This document shows positions 27,887 to 36,687 of a stretch of DNA of 64,000 nucleotides, piece by piece. The notes below the pieces were generated by a model. That model was not told the origin of the DNA, ran no database searches, and worked only from the letters and a program-made list of their open reading frames with translations. Position 1 is the first letter of the stretch. Every line of letters starts with the position of its first letter. The stretch is taken from positions 124,001 to 188,000 of the forward strand of contig JABJGO010000066.1 in NCBI GenBank assembly GCA_018662225.1, read 5' to 3'. The DNA is from Rhodospirillales bacterium. Its GTDB lineage: Bacteria > Pseudomonadota > Alphaproteobacteria > Rhodospirillales > Casp-alpha2. The translations under genes were made by a program, and so were the position numbers.

Positions 27887-28593
27887 CCCAAGTGGGTACA
27901 CTCTATGGCCTCGGTGTGGGGCCGGGCGATCCCGATCTGATCACCCTGAAAGCACACGCAATTTTGCAACGCGTCCCGGTCATTGCCTATCCGGCCCCTG
28001 ATACTGGTGACAGTCTGGCTCGGGCTATTGCTGCGCCCCACTTACCCGGTGGGCAGGAAGAAATTGTCATTCGTACCCCCATGGTGCCCGGCGCGTTCCC
28101 GGCCAATGATGTTTACGATCATTACGCTGGCGAAATTCGCGAGCATCTCAATGCCGGTCGTGATGTGGCCGTGCTGTGTGAGGGTGATCCGTTCTTGTAT
28201 GGCTCCTTCATGTACGTGTTCTCGCGTTTTGTGGATGCGGGCAAAGTTGTTGTCGTCCCCGGCGTGTCATCACTGGGCGCTTGTGCGGCGGCGGCGGGAT
28301 CGCCACTGGTATCCCGTAATCAGGTTCTGACCGTGCTGCCCGCTACACTGGACGAGGGCGAACTGGAGCAGCGCATTCAGAATTCAGCCGCTGTTGCCGT
28401 CATGAAAGTCGGTCGTCACGCCGCCAAGGTGCGGGCCGTGCTCGAACGACTGGGCCGGGCGGACACTGCCTGGTACGTGGAGCACGCGACCATGGATAAC
28501 GAGAAGGTCCTGCCGCTGGCAGAATTTTCCGACCCCAAAGCCCCTTATTTTTCCATGATCCTCGTTCGTGAACGTGAAGGAGTTACCCCGTGA
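27883..28593 (+). CDS. cobI: Precorrin-2 C20-methyltransferase
   Basis: CobI/CbiL methylates C20 of precorrin-2 or cobalt-factor II, committing the tetrapyrrole to corrin synthesis. The 236-residue SAM-dependent tetrapyrrole methylase has GVGVGPGDPDLITLKA-type text near residue 10, then VLCEGDPFLYGSFMY and VVPGVSSLGACAAAAG. Both ends overlap its neighbours by four bases, and a strong GAAGGAG near its end serves cobJ. Confidence 0.95.
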   Translation: MTQVGTLYGLGVGPGDPDLITLKAHAILQRVPVIAYPAPDTGDSLARAIAAPHLPGGQEEIVIRTPMVPGAFPANDVYDHYAGEIREHLNAGRDVAVLCEGDPFLYGSFMYVFSRFVDAGKVVVVPGVSSLGACAAAAGSPLVSRNQVLTVLPATLDEGELEQRIQNSAAVAVMKVGRHAAKVRAVLERLGRADTAWYVEHATMDNEKVLPLAEFSDPKAPYFSMILVREREGVTP

Positions 28594-30407
28594 GCAACCC
28601 GCTAACGATTGTTGTTCTCCATCAGTCCGGCATCAATTGTGCTGAACGTATTAAAGTCTTCATGCCCCATGCCAGAATCCACGGCCTGTCAGGGCGGGTC
28701 AAAGATGGTGCCGATGAACTGTTTGTTGGCGCCGCCGATCACCTGCGCCAGTTGTTTCTGGATGGTCACACAATCGTCGGTGTTTGTGCTGCGGGTATTC
28801 TAATCCGCGCCCTGTCGAGCGTTCTGGATGACAAGCACACCGAACCACCCGTCCTTGCCATCGCGGGTGACGGATCGTCCATCGTGCCGCTGTTGGGTGG
28901 TCATCACGGTGCCAATGCTTTGGCGAGCGAACTGGCCGATCATTTGGGTGGTACTGCCGCTGTGACCACTGCCGGTGATGTTCAGTTGGGCTTTGCGCTA
29001 GACGAGCCACCGCTTGGCTGGCACGTGCAGAACCCTGAAAACGCCAAACCCATTGCGGCGGCGTTGTTGGCAGGCGATCCGGTTGTTCTGTCTGAGGAGG
29101 CAGGAAACGCTGATTGGATTGCCGCCACATTCGCGGAAACATCAGAGCTGTCCATTCGAGTGACCGACAAGGTGGTCGAGGCGAAAGGTAACGCCCTTGT
29201 TTTCAACCCGCCCAGCCTCGCTCTGGGCGTAGGATGCGAACGCGACACGGAAACGTCAGAGCTGATCCAGCTTGTGAAGCAAACGCTGACGGATGGTGGT
29301 CTCACGTCACGCTCCATTACGTGCGTGGTGTCTATCGATCTTAAGTCCAATGAAGAAGCCGTTCACGGTCTGGCGGATTATCTTGGCGTTCCCGCCCGAT
29401 TTTATTCAGCTGCGGAACTTGAGAGCGAAGCCAGTCGTCTGGAAACACCATCCGACATCGTGTTTCAGGAGACCGGATGCCATGGCGTTGCCGAAGGCGC
29501 GGCACTGGCCGCTGTTGGCCCGACCGGTGAATTGATTGTGCCCAAGCATAAATCTCAGCGTGCGACCTGTGCCGTGGCGCGAGCCCAAGGGAACATTGAC
29601 GCGACCACGGTAGGGCGTCCGCAAGGCAGTCTCGCCATTGTTGGCATTGGGCCGGGCTCTGAAGAATGGCGCACGCCACAGGTCACCCGTGCGCTTGCAA
29701 AGGCCGATCATGTCGTGGGCTATGGATTATACCTCGATCTGATAGAAGACGTGATTGCTGGCAAAGAACGCCATCAATCTGATCTGGCACAGGAAGAAGC
29801 CCGCGCCCGTGCGGCGCTGGAATTGGCCGCCGAAGGCAAACGCGCGGCGTTGGTTTGTTCCGGTGATGCGGGTATCTATGCGCTGGCTACACTGGTGTTC
29901 GAACTGCTGGACCGGGAAGACCGTGGCGATTGGAATCGTCTGGCTATCTCTGTATGCCCCGGTGTGTCGGCTATTCAAGCCGCGGCGTCGCGTATCGGCG
30001 CGCCTATTGGGCATGATTTCTGCACCGTATCGCTGTCTGATTTGCTGACCCCGTGGGATGCCATCCGCACCCGTTTGGAAGGGGCTGCCATGGGTGGCTT
30101 CGTAGTGGCGCTCTATAACCCGGTATCCAAAAAGCGCCAGAAGCATATCACCGAAGCCCGTGATATTTTGCTGAAACACCGCCCGGCGGACACGCCTGTG
30201 GTGCTGGCGAGAAATTTGGGCCGTGACGGCGAGAATATTTCCGTGATCCGATTGGATGAGTTAGGCCCCGACAAGGCCGACATGCTGACGCTGGTGTTGA
30301 TCGGTAATGAGCAAACACGGTTCATGGAACGTGGTACCAAAAAGTGGGTCTACACACCGCGCGGCTATGCTAAAAAGATGGACGCAGTAGCCGATGGCGC
30401 GGCTTAA
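28590..30407 (+). CDS. cobJ: CbiG-CobJ fusion: cobalt-precorrin-5A hydrolase domain plus precorrin-3B C17-methyltransferase
   Basis: A 605-residue two-enzyme protein. Residues 1 to about 335 are CbiG: an N-terminal segment with GVCAAGILIRAL, a middle domain with LLGGHHGANALA, and the C-terminal CobE-like domain starting LALGVGCERDTE near 210. CbiG opens the delta-lactone of cobalt-precorrin-5A and releases acetaldehyde. From about 348 the CobJ/CbiH methyltransferase has GIGPGSEEW, CSGDAGIYAL and VALYNPVSKKRQ; it methylates C17 and contracts the ring. GTG 28590 overlaps the cobI stop and has AAGGAG upstream. Such fusions occur elsewhere; here it argues for the cobalt-early ring-contraction chemistry. 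Confidence 0.95.
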   Translation: MSNPLTIVVLHQSGINCAERIKVFMPHARIHGLSGRVKDGADELFVGAADHLRQLFLDGHTIVGVCAAGILIRALSSVLDDKHTEPPVLAIAGDGSSIVPLLGGHHGANALASELADHLGGTAAVTTAGDVQLGFALDEPPLGWHVQNPENAKPIAAALLAGDPVVLSEEAGNADWIAATFAETSELSIRVTDKVVEAKGNALVFNPPSLALGVGCERDTETSELIQLVKQTLTDGGLTSRSITCVVSIDLKSNEEAVHGLADYLGVPARFYSAAELESEASRLETPSDIVFQETGCHGVAEGAALAAVGPTGELIVPKHKSQRATCAVARAQGNIDATTVGRPQGSLAIVGIGPGSEEWRTPQVTRALAKADHVVGYGLYLDLIEDVIAGKERHQSDLAQEEARARAALELAAEGKRAALVCSGDAGIYALATLVFELLDREDRGDWNRLAISVCPGVSAIQAAASRIGAPIGHDFCTVSLSDLLTPWDAIRTRLEGAAMGGFVVALYNPVSKKRQKHITEARDILLKHRPADTPVVLARNLGRDGENISVIRLDELGPDKADMLTLVLIGNEQTRFMERGTKKWVYTPRGYAKKMDAVADGAA

Positions 30408-30424
30408 TTTCAGGAGGAAATGTT

Positions 30425-31051
30425 ATGAAGGTTCTAATTTCTGTTCTCTCTTCACTAATGTTGGTGTTCACGTTGAATTCCTCGGCGATGGCACAGACGG
30501 ATGGTGAACGCATTATCTCAGAACTAGAGGCCAAAATCATTCATGGGTTTTTCGTATCGCTGGATAAGGCAACGCAATCCAGCAACGAAGACCTTTCAAT
30601 TGAAGACATTGTTGCTGATGTGCTGAAAACAGTCGTGAATTCGACCGATGAGTCGGAAGAAGATGACGAGGCGTCCGATAAAAAGAAGAACAAAGGCAAA
30701 AACAAAAAGAAGAATAAAAACAAAGATAAATCCAACAAGGGACGTGGAAATGGCCTGCCACCCGGCCTGGAAAAGCAGCTGGCGAAAAATGGCACATTGC
30801 CACAGGGATTACAGCGAAAGCTTGAAGAATCTGGCGCCCTCCCACCAGGCTTGCAGGCGAGTGCATTGCCAGCTGAGCTTGAGGCACATTTAACCAAGCT
30901 GCCAAAGGGCCAGAAGCGTGTGGTGGTCGATAACGATTTGCTGATTATTGAGGAAGTGACGGGCCAGGTTCTGGAAGCCATTCCAAATATCATTCCGCCA
31001 AAGGTTGCGGATATTTTGAAGCAGCTTCCAGGCGTGTTGTTGTCACAGTAA
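30425..31051 (+). CDS. Secreted lysine-rich protein with GLPPGL repeats, within the cob operon
   Basis: A 208-residue exported protein: signal peptide with probable cleavage after AMA (residue 23), a helical segment, an acidic patch (ESEEDDE), a lysine/asparagine tract at about 86-108 (KKNKGKNKKKNKNK) and then three short repeats of the form GLPPGLEKQL, TLPQGLQRKL, ALPPGLQ. The end has RVVVDNDLLIIEEVTGQVL. This resembles RcnB-like or similar periplasmic proteins of Alphaproteobacteria with LPPGL repeats, but no function is assigned. It has a clear AGGAGG before ATG 30425 and lies between cobJ and cobM with gaps of 17 and 28 bases. Confidence 0.75.
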   Translation: MKVLISVLSSLMLVFTLNSSAMAQTDGERIISELEAKIIHGFFVSLDKATQSSNEDLSIEDIVADVLKTVVNSTDESEEDDEASDKKKNKGKNKKKNKNKDKSNKGRGNGLPPGLEKQLAKNGTLPQGLQRKLEESGALPPGLQASALPAELEAHLTKLPKGQKRVVVDNDLLIIEEVTGQVLEAIPNIIPPKVADILKQLPGVLLSQ

Positions 31052-31079
31052 CGGTTATAGATTTAAGGACAAAAATAAA

Positions 31080-31841
31080 GTGACAGTTCATTTTATAGGG
31101 GCTGGCCCCGGCGCGGCTGATTTGATCACCGTTCGCGGGTTGAATCTGATCAAATCCGCGCCGGTGGTTTTGTACGCAGGCTCGCTGGTGCCCGAAGCCA
31201 TCGTGGATGAAGCCGCTGATGATGCACGCGTGATAGATACGGCTCCCATGCATCTGGATGAAATCATTACTGAGATTAAAACGGCCCATGATGCGGGGCT
31301 TGATGTGGCGCGGGTGCATTCTGGTGATCCGTCTTTGTACGGTGCCACGGCGGAGCAGATGCGCCGGCTGGATGATTTGGGCATCCCCTATAATGTGACG
31401 CCCGGTGTGTCGGCCTATGCGGCGGCGGCGGCGGCGCTCAATCAAGAACTGACCCTGCCTGACGTCAGCCAAACCGTCATCCTGACGCGGACCTCCGTGC
31501 GTAGCTCAGACATGCCAAACGGCGAAGATCTGGACACGCTGGGCAAGACGGGCGCGACGCTGGCCATTCATTTGTCGGTCAATAATCTGGCCAAGGTAGT
31601 ACGGGAACTGTCACCTCATTATGGCGAAGATTGCCCCGTAGTCGTGGCGTACCGGGCCAGTTGGCCGGACGAGATGTATATCCACGGCACCCTTGCCGAT
31701 ATTCGTGACAAGGTGAAAAAGGCCGGTATTACCCGTACGGCATTGATTATGGTCGGTCATGTGCTGGGCCAGTCATCCTTTGATGACAGTCGTTTATATG
31801 CGGCGGATCACCATCACGTCCTACGACCCAAGAGCGCCTGA
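31080..31841 (+). CDS. cobM: Precorrin-4 C11-methyltransferase
   Basis: CobM/CbiF methylates C11 of (cobalt-)precorrin-4. The 253-residue tetrapyrrole methylase begins FIGAGPGAADLITVRG and contains VARVHSGDPSLYGATAEQM and VTPGVSAYAAAAAAL. The start is GTG 31080 with AAGGA ten bases upstream. Its last 21 bases overlap the end of cobK on the other strand. Confidence 0.95.
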   Translation: MTVHFIGAGPGAADLITVRGLNLIKSAPVVLYAGSLVPEAIVDEAADDARVIDTAPMHLDEIITEIKTAHDAGLDVARVHSGDPSLYGATAEQMRRLDDLGIPYNVTPGVSAYAAAAAALNQELTLPDVSQTVILTRTSVRSSDMPNGEDLDTLGKTGATLAIHLSVNNLAKVVRELSPHYGEDCPVVVAYRASWPDEMYIHGTLADIRDKVKKAGITRTALIMVGHVLGQSSFDDSRLYAADHHHVLRPKSA

Positions 31842-32576
31842 TATCCATCCCAGCGCCTCTTCGGGCGATGAAACGGTCTCGCCAGCGGGCAAAGCTGGTC
31901 GTTCTACCATAATGACATGGATGCCAAGATCGGCTGCGGCCTGTAATTTGGCTTCGGTGGCGCTGCCGCCGCTTTCCTTGGTGATCAGTGTATCGACGCC
32001 GTGTGCTGACATGGTGTTCCGCTCATCGGTCACATCAAATGGTGGTTTCTGCACGATCACCCTTGCGCCGTCAAAAGGCGGTGACCCTTCATGGTCTTCA
32101 ATCTGTCGAACCACAAACCGGGTGCTGGTCAGGGCCCCGAATACATCAAGGCCATTGATGCCGGTGGTTAGAAAAACGTTTTTGCTGCCTCGTTTTTTTA
32201 CCGTGGCGGCGGCGGATTCAAGGGACGGCACGCGGGTTACATTAAGTTCTGTAGGCAAACCCCATATCGGACGGTCGATCATCACGCGGGGGATGCCCGT
32301 TTTAGATGCGGCTTGTGCGGCATTGTTTGAGATAGTCGACGCAAAAGGATGCGTTGCGTCCACCAGAACAGATATTTCTTCGTTTTTTATGTAATCCGTC
32401 AGCCCAGCGGTGCCACCAAAGCCGCCAATGCGAATGGTGCCCGCGACGGCTTGCGGTTTGCGGGTGCGTCCGGCCAGCGACGTGATGACTTCAGTATCCG
32501 GCCCCAGCCGGTCTACGCAAAGCTGGGCCAGTAACCGCGCGTCCTTGGTGCCGCCGAGTATGAGGATTCTACCCAT
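31821..32576 (-). CDS. cobK: Precorrin-6A reductase
   Basis: CobK/CbiJ reduces the C18-C19 double bond of (cobalt-)precorrin-6A with NADPH. The 251-residue protein opens RILILGGTKDARLLAQL, has GGFGGTAGLTDYI, VDATHPFASTISNNAAQA and a C-terminal LITKESGGSATEAKLQAA, all characteristic. Its ATG at 32576 lies inside the last eight bases of cbiD, so the two are a coupled leftward pair. Confidence 0.95.
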   Translation of the reverse strand: MGRILILGGTKDARLLAQLCVDRLGPDTEVITSLAGRTRKPQAVAGTIRIGGFGGTAGLTDYIKNEEISVLVDATHPFASTISNNAAQAASKTGIPRVMIDRPIWGLPTELNVTRVPSLESAAATVKKRGSKNVFLTTGINGLDVFGALTSTRFVVRQIEDHEGSPPFDGARVIVQKPPFDVTDERNTMSAHGVDTLITKESGGSATEAKLQAAADLGIHVIMVERPALPAGETVSSPEEALGWISGALGS

Positions 32577-33657
32577 CCGATTGGCCGATCAACTGTCCCT
32601 GACGATCAAAGATCACCACATGGATTTCCATATTGCCTGATACCGTGGCCATGGCCACCTCGCGAGCCTGTCGGGCTATAGTTGAGGCGATATGGATGCC
32701 ATCCGACGTTGCCAGCGTGAAGGCTTCGAGCGCTGTGTTGGCCGCCTCAATTTTTGAGGCGAGATCAGCAGAGCCACCGCCAGTCACTGCAACCTGCGCC
32801 AGTTTCGCCATATCCACGCGGGACCGGGAAGAATGCAGATCAAGCGCACCCTGTGACAGTTTGGTGATTTTACCGAACCCGCCCGCCAGCGTCAGGCGCG
32901 GCACCGGGTTCTCGCGCAGGTATTTCAGCAACCCTCCGGCGAAGTCACCCATGTCGATGAGCGCTGTTTCCGGCAGGCCCAGCATCTTCTGAATGGCGGC
33001 CTCGGATGTGGAGCCCGTGGCGGCGGCTATATGGGTGATACCGCCAGCGCGGGCCACATCGACGCCACGCTGGATGGAATGGATCCACGACGAGCACGAA
33101 TAGGGGATGACAATCCCGGTGGTGCCCAACACTGAAAGTCCGCCTTTGATACCCAACCGTCCATTCATGGTCTTCTCTGCCAGTAGCTCACCGCCCGGAA
33201 TGGCGATGGTTACGGCCAGATCAGCAGGGCCTTTCAAGGTTGCGGCGCGGGTGCGCAGGTTATCGCACATAATCTCTCTCGGTTTCGGGTTGATGGCGGG
33301 CTCGCCCACCGGCAATGGCAGGCCGGGCAGGGTTACGGTTCCGACGCCGTCGCCCGCATGAAACGTAATGCCGCTGCCATCCGCCCCTCTTTTTACCGTG
33401 GCGACGATCTCGGCCCCGTGGGTCACATCGGGATCATCGCCTGCATCCTTGATAACAGAGGCCCTTGCCCAATCGTCGCCGATCTGGTGGCTTTTCAACG
33501 TGAACGATGGCTGCAATCCCTTGGGCAGGGCGATGGTGATCGGGTCAGGGAAGCTGCCTGTAACCAATGCCTCATAAGCCGCCGTGGCCGCCGCCGTGGC
33601 ACAGGCGCCGGTGGTCCAGCCCTTTCGTAGCGGCCCGTCTGGTTTTCGATTTCCCAT
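32569..33657 (-). CDS. cbiD: Cobalt-precorrin-5B C1-methyltransferase
   Basis: CbiD methylates C1 in the cobalt-early route, replacing the aerobic enzyme CobF. The 362-residue protein has the signature LRKGWTTGACATAAATAA at the N-terminus, then GITFHAGDGVGTVTLPGLPLPVGEPAINPKPRE-type text (read in pieces), GTTGIVIPYSCSSW and ALIDMGDFAGGLLKYL. ATG 33657 is chosen; a GTG at 33678 would add seven residues, and neither has a clear ribosome site. It leads the cbiD-cobK unit, divergent from the SCO1-like gene. Confidence 0.93.
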   Translation of the reverse strand: MGNRKPDGPLRKGWTTGACATAAATAAYEALVTGSFPDPITIALPKGLQPSFTLKSHQIGDDWARASVIKDAGDDPDVTHGAEIVATVKRGADGSGITFHAGDGVGTVTLPGLPLPVGEPAINPKPREIMCDNLRTRAATLKGPADLAVTIAIPGGELLAEKTMNGRLGIKGGLSVLGTTGIVIPYSCSSWIHSIQRGVDVARAGGITHIAAATGSTSEAAIQKMLGLPETALIDMGDFAGGLLKYLRENPVPRLTLAGGFGKITKLSQGALDLHSSRSRVDMAKLAQVAVTGGGSADLASKIEAANTALEAFTLATSDGIHIASTIARQAREVAMATVSGNMEIHVVIFDRQGQLIGQSDG

Positions 33658-33811
33658 GTAGCCAATGTAACGCGCCACGCCGGTCTGTCACCGAACTTTT
33701 GTCTGAATGCCTGTAATTTGCCCTGTGGATACGTTGGATACGTTGGACACATCGCCTCTGTTGCCTATTATACGGATCAATACCATGACATGCAGGTTGG
33801 AGAATTCACTC

Positions 33812-34432
33812 ATGAGGCAAGCCCGGATAATCGTTGCCATACTGGTTCTGGTCGTTGGCGCTGGCGGTATCTGGAATGCCGTTCAAAAAGGCTATTTTGG
33901 ACCGACTGCCGGCAACCAGAGTACCGCCACAAAGGTTATGATTGGCGGTCCGTTTGAATTAACAGACCATCGTGGGAGCCGAGTGACAGAGGCCAGCTAC
34001 AAAGGCACGCATATGCTGGTCTTCTTTGGTTATACGTTCTGCCCCGATGTGTGCCCGACCACACTATCCACCATTTCTTCGGCCCTGGATGAGCTGGGCG
34101 CCGATGCCGAGAAAGTCACACCATTGTTTGTGACCGTGGATGCCGAGCGTGACACGCCTGAATATTTGAAAGAATATCTGGAACATTTCCATCCCGCCAT
34201 CATCGGGCTTAGTGGTAATCCCAAGCAGATCAAAGCCATCGCCAAAGGCTACGGTGTTTATTATGCCAAGGCCATGGAAGAGGGCGCTGATCCGGAAGAT
34301 TACCTGATGGATCATACATCCATTACATACCTGATGGATAATGATGGTATGTACGTAACGCATTTCTCTCACGATACGGAAGCCTCGGACATGGCAGCCA
34401 AGATCAAGAGTATTCTGGCTGGTGGCCAATAA
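33812..34432 (+). CDS. SCO1/SenC-type copper-binding thioredoxin-fold protein
   Basis: An inner-membrane-anchored protein of 206 residues that helps deliver copper or reduce thiols for cytochrome oxidase CuA assembly. The membrane segment is at about 5-22. The metal and thiol motif is GYTFCPDVCPTT, with Cys77 and Cys81, and the distal ligand histidine lies in LMDHTSITYLMD. ATG 33812 has GGAG nine bases upstream; earlier in-frame ATGs add a stretch encoded by a small tandem TTGGATACG-type repeat that does not look like protein. The end overlaps the GTG of cobB by 11 bases. Confidence 0.9.
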   Translation: MRQARIIVAILVLVVGAGGIWNAVQKGYFGPTAGNQSTATKVMIGGPFELTDHRGSRVTEASYKGTHMLVFFGYTFCPDVCPTTLSTISSALDELGADAEKVTPLFVTVDAERDTPEYLKEYLEHFHPAIIGLSGNPKQIKAIAKGYGVYYAKAMEEGADPEDYLMDHTSITYLMDNDGMYVTHFSHDTEASDMAAKIKSILAGGQ

Positions 34433-35750
34433 TCCCACACCCGGACTGATTATTGCCGCACCATCGTCGGGTAGCGGCAAAACTGTTCTGACGCTCGGTA
34501 TCCTGCGCGCGCTCAAAAAACAGGGCGTGGCGGTGTCTTCGGCCAAGGTTGGTCCCGATTATATAGATCCCGCATTTCATACGGCGGCCGCGGGGCGGCA
34601 GTGCCTGAACCTGGATCCATGGGCTATGCGCCCAGCCGTTCGCGCACAGGTTCTGGACCGTATTTCCCGCGACTCCCAGATGATTGTCTGCGAAGGGGTC
34701 ATGGGCCTGTTCGATGGTGCCACGGCCACTACGGGTTCTACCGCCGATGTGGCGGCATGGTCCGGATGGCCCGTGGTGCTGGTGGTGGACGTGCGCGCTC
34801 AAGCGGCATCAGCGGCGGCCATCGTGCGCGGATTTGATTCGCATCGCACAGATGTGACCATCGCCGGTGTGATCTTCAACAAAGTGGGCAGCGACCGACA
34901 CGCACAGATTCTACGCGATGCCATGGCTGACACATTGCCACATATTCCGATCTTGGGCATGGTGCCACGGTTCGAAGAGCTTACGTTGCCCAGCCGTCAT
35001 CTGGGATTGGTTCAGGCTTCCGAGCATGGTGAGCTGGAACAGTTTCTGGAGCAAGCCGCTAGCCAGGTGTCAGAGCACGTCAATCTGGACCAGTTAAGGT
35101 TTGCCGCCGTGCCGTCCGGTATTTCTGTAACGCATGATGCGACGCCTGCGCTGAAACCATTAGGCCAGCGTATTGCGGTAGCGTCGGATACGGCATTTTC
35201 ATTCTGCTATGACCATGTGTTGCAGGGTTGGCGAGATGCCGGTGCCGAAATCACGTTGTTTTCACCGCTGGCGGGTGAAGGGCCGGACACGCGCGCGGAC
35301 GCTGTTTACCTGCCCGGCGGATACCCTGAATTGCATGGCGAGACGCTGGCTTCGGCAAGCGGGTTTCTGGGCGGCATGGAGGATGCGGCATCGCGGGGTG
35401 CGGCTATTTATGGTGAGTGCGGTGGCTATATGGTTTTGGGTAAAACGATTGTTGATGCGGACGGCGTGGGCCATGCCATGACCGGTTTGCTGGCGTTGGA
35501 AACATCGTTCGCAAAGCGGTCTTTGCACCTGGGGTATCGCAGCGTTGTCACCTGTGCGGATAGCCCGCTTGGACCAAAGGGCTCGGCGTTTATGGGTCAT
35601 GAATTTCATTATGCCAGCACCATTTCAAACCCGTCGGATGCGGCCCTTTTTCTGGCAAAAGATTCATTGGGTGTGGATTTAGGTGCCATGGGCATGGCGG
35701 CGGGCAATGTGGCCGGGTCATTCTTTCATCTCATCGATCAGGCGGGCTGA
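34422..35750 (+). CDS. cobB: Cobyrinic acid a,c-diamide synthase
   Basis: CobB/CbiA amidates the a and c side chains of (hydrogeno)cobyrinic acid, using glutamine and ATP. The 442-residue protein has the N-terminal P-loop IIAAPSSGSGKT at about 9-20 and KVGPDYIDPAFHTAAAGR, then EGVMGLFDG, and a C-terminal glutamine amidotransferase-like domain with YGECGGYMVLG near residue 328. The GTG start at 34422 lies inside the SCO1-like gene. Placement apart from the main cob operons but beside cbiD-cobK is notable only for order. Confidence 0.95.
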   Translation: MANNPTPGLIIAAPSSGSGKTVLTLGILRALKKQGVAVSSAKVGPDYIDPAFHTAAAGRQCLNLDPWAMRPAVRAQVLDRISRDSQMIVCEGVMGLFDGATATTGSTADVAAWSGWPVVLVVDVRAQAASAAAIVRGFDSHRTDVTIAGVIFNKVGSDRHAQILRDAMADTLPHIPILGMVPRFEELTLPSRHLGLVQASEHGELEQFLEQAASQVSEHVNLDQLRFAAVPSGISVTHDATPALKPLGQRIAVASDTAFSFCYDHVLQGWRDAGAEITLFSPLAGEGPDTRADAVYLPGGYPELHGETLASASGFLGGMEDAASRGAAIYGECGGYMVLGKTIVDADGVGHAMTGLLALETSFAKRSLHLGYRSVVTCADSPLGPKGSAFMGHEFHYASTISNPSDAALFLAKDSLGVDLGAMGMAAGNVAGSFFHLIDQAG

Positions 35751-35755
35751 TCGCC

Positions 35756-36190
35756 GTGGCGAATTTCTGGGAAACCAAGAGCCTCGGTGAGATGACCACG
35801 GCACAGTGGGAATCCTTGTGTGACGGGTGCGGCAAGTGCTGTCTGGGCATGGTTGATGATCCGGATGGGGGCGCTGACTTGAAACACACCAATGTTGCCT
35901 GTCGGTTGCTGGACCCGGATGCCTGCCGGTGCAGCAGCTATGATGATCGCCACCGGTTCGTGCCGGACTGTGTACGTCTAACGCCCGATAAAATTGACAA
36001 GATCGCGTGGTTACCGGCCAGTTGCGCCTACAAACGGTTGGCGCGCGGAGCGGGACTGGCGGACTGGCATCCGCTTGTCAGTGGTGATCCGGAAAGTGTA
36101 CATACGTCGGGTAATTCTGTGCGCGGGCGGATGGTGTCCGAACGCGACGTCACCGATTTCAGCGACCACATTGTAGACTGGCTGACCTGA
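35756..36190 (+). CDS. YcgN-family cysteine-cluster protein, first copy
   Basis: A 144-residue soluble protein of the YcgN/UPF0260 family, related to YkgJ-type zinc- or iron-chelating domains. It contains FWETKSLGEM, LCDGCGKCCLG with a dense Cys cluster at about 22-31, ACRLLDPDACRCSSYDDR with more cysteines, and SCAYKRLARG. GTG 35756 is the start; the frame opens five bases after cobB. A close paralogue follows after four bases. The function of the family is not established. Confidence 0.9.
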   Translation: MANFWETKSLGEMTTAQWESLCDGCGKCCLGMVDDPDGGADLKHTNVACRLLDPDACRCSSYDDRHRFVPDCVRLTPDKIDKIAWLPASCAYKRLARGAGLADWHPLVSGDPESVHTSGNSVRGRMVSERDVTDFSDHIVDWLT

Positions 36191-36194
36191 CCCA

Positions 36195-36647
36195 ATGACT
36201 GATGCAAACGGCAATACGGATGTTCCGTTCTGGAAGCGCAAAACGCTGGCGGAAATGAACCGCGAGGAATGGGAATCGCTGTGTGATGGTTGCGGCAAGT
36301 GCTGCCTGAACAAACTGATCAATGATGATGACGAGTTGTTCTTTACCGATGCGGCCTGTCGCTTGCTGGATTTACACACCAGCCGCTGCACCGACTATGC
36401 GAACCGGTTGCGCGAGGTGCCTGACTGTGAAGTTCTGACGGCTGATAATATCCAGGGCTTTCAATGGATGACATCCACCTGCGCTTATCGATTGTTGGCT
36501 GAAGGCAAGGATTTATTCGACTGGCATCCACTGATATCTGGCGATCCGGAGAGTGTTCACAAGGCAGGCATCTCAGTGCGTGGCCGGGCCGTTTCAGAAG
36601 AAGACGTACTCGATCTGGACCAGCGTATTGTAGACTGGCCTGCTTAG
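36195..36647 (+). CDS. YcgN-family cysteine-cluster protein, second copy
   Basis: A 150-residue paralogue of the gene before it, with the same sequence of motifs: FWKRKTLAEMNREEWESLCDG (read in part), GCGKCCLNKLI, ACRLLDLHTSRCTDY, STCAYRLLAEGKDLFDWHPL and SGDPESVHKAGISVRGR. The two share the Cys spacing of the family and the same C-terminal WHPLxSGDPESVH block. This copy has the more usual family text; the first may be the duplicate. Metal binding is likely from the cysteines but unproven. Confidence 0.9.
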   Translation: MTDANGNTDVPFWKRKTLAEMNREEWESLCDGCGKCCLNKLINDDDELFFTDAACRLLDLHTSRCTDYANRLREVPDCEVLTADNIQGFQWMTSTCAYRLLAEGKDLFDWHPLISGDPESVHKAGISVRGRAVSEEDVLDLDQRIVDWPA

Positions 36648-36687
36648 GTGTACCAAAATATCAGATGTTTTTATGAAGGACGAAATC

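Noticed and set aside
33716-33745. Short tandem TTGGATACG-type repeat upstream of the SCO1-like gene
   Set aside because: Only two to three copies of nine bases; the longer SCO1 start that would translate it is not supported, and there is no sign of a binding-site array.
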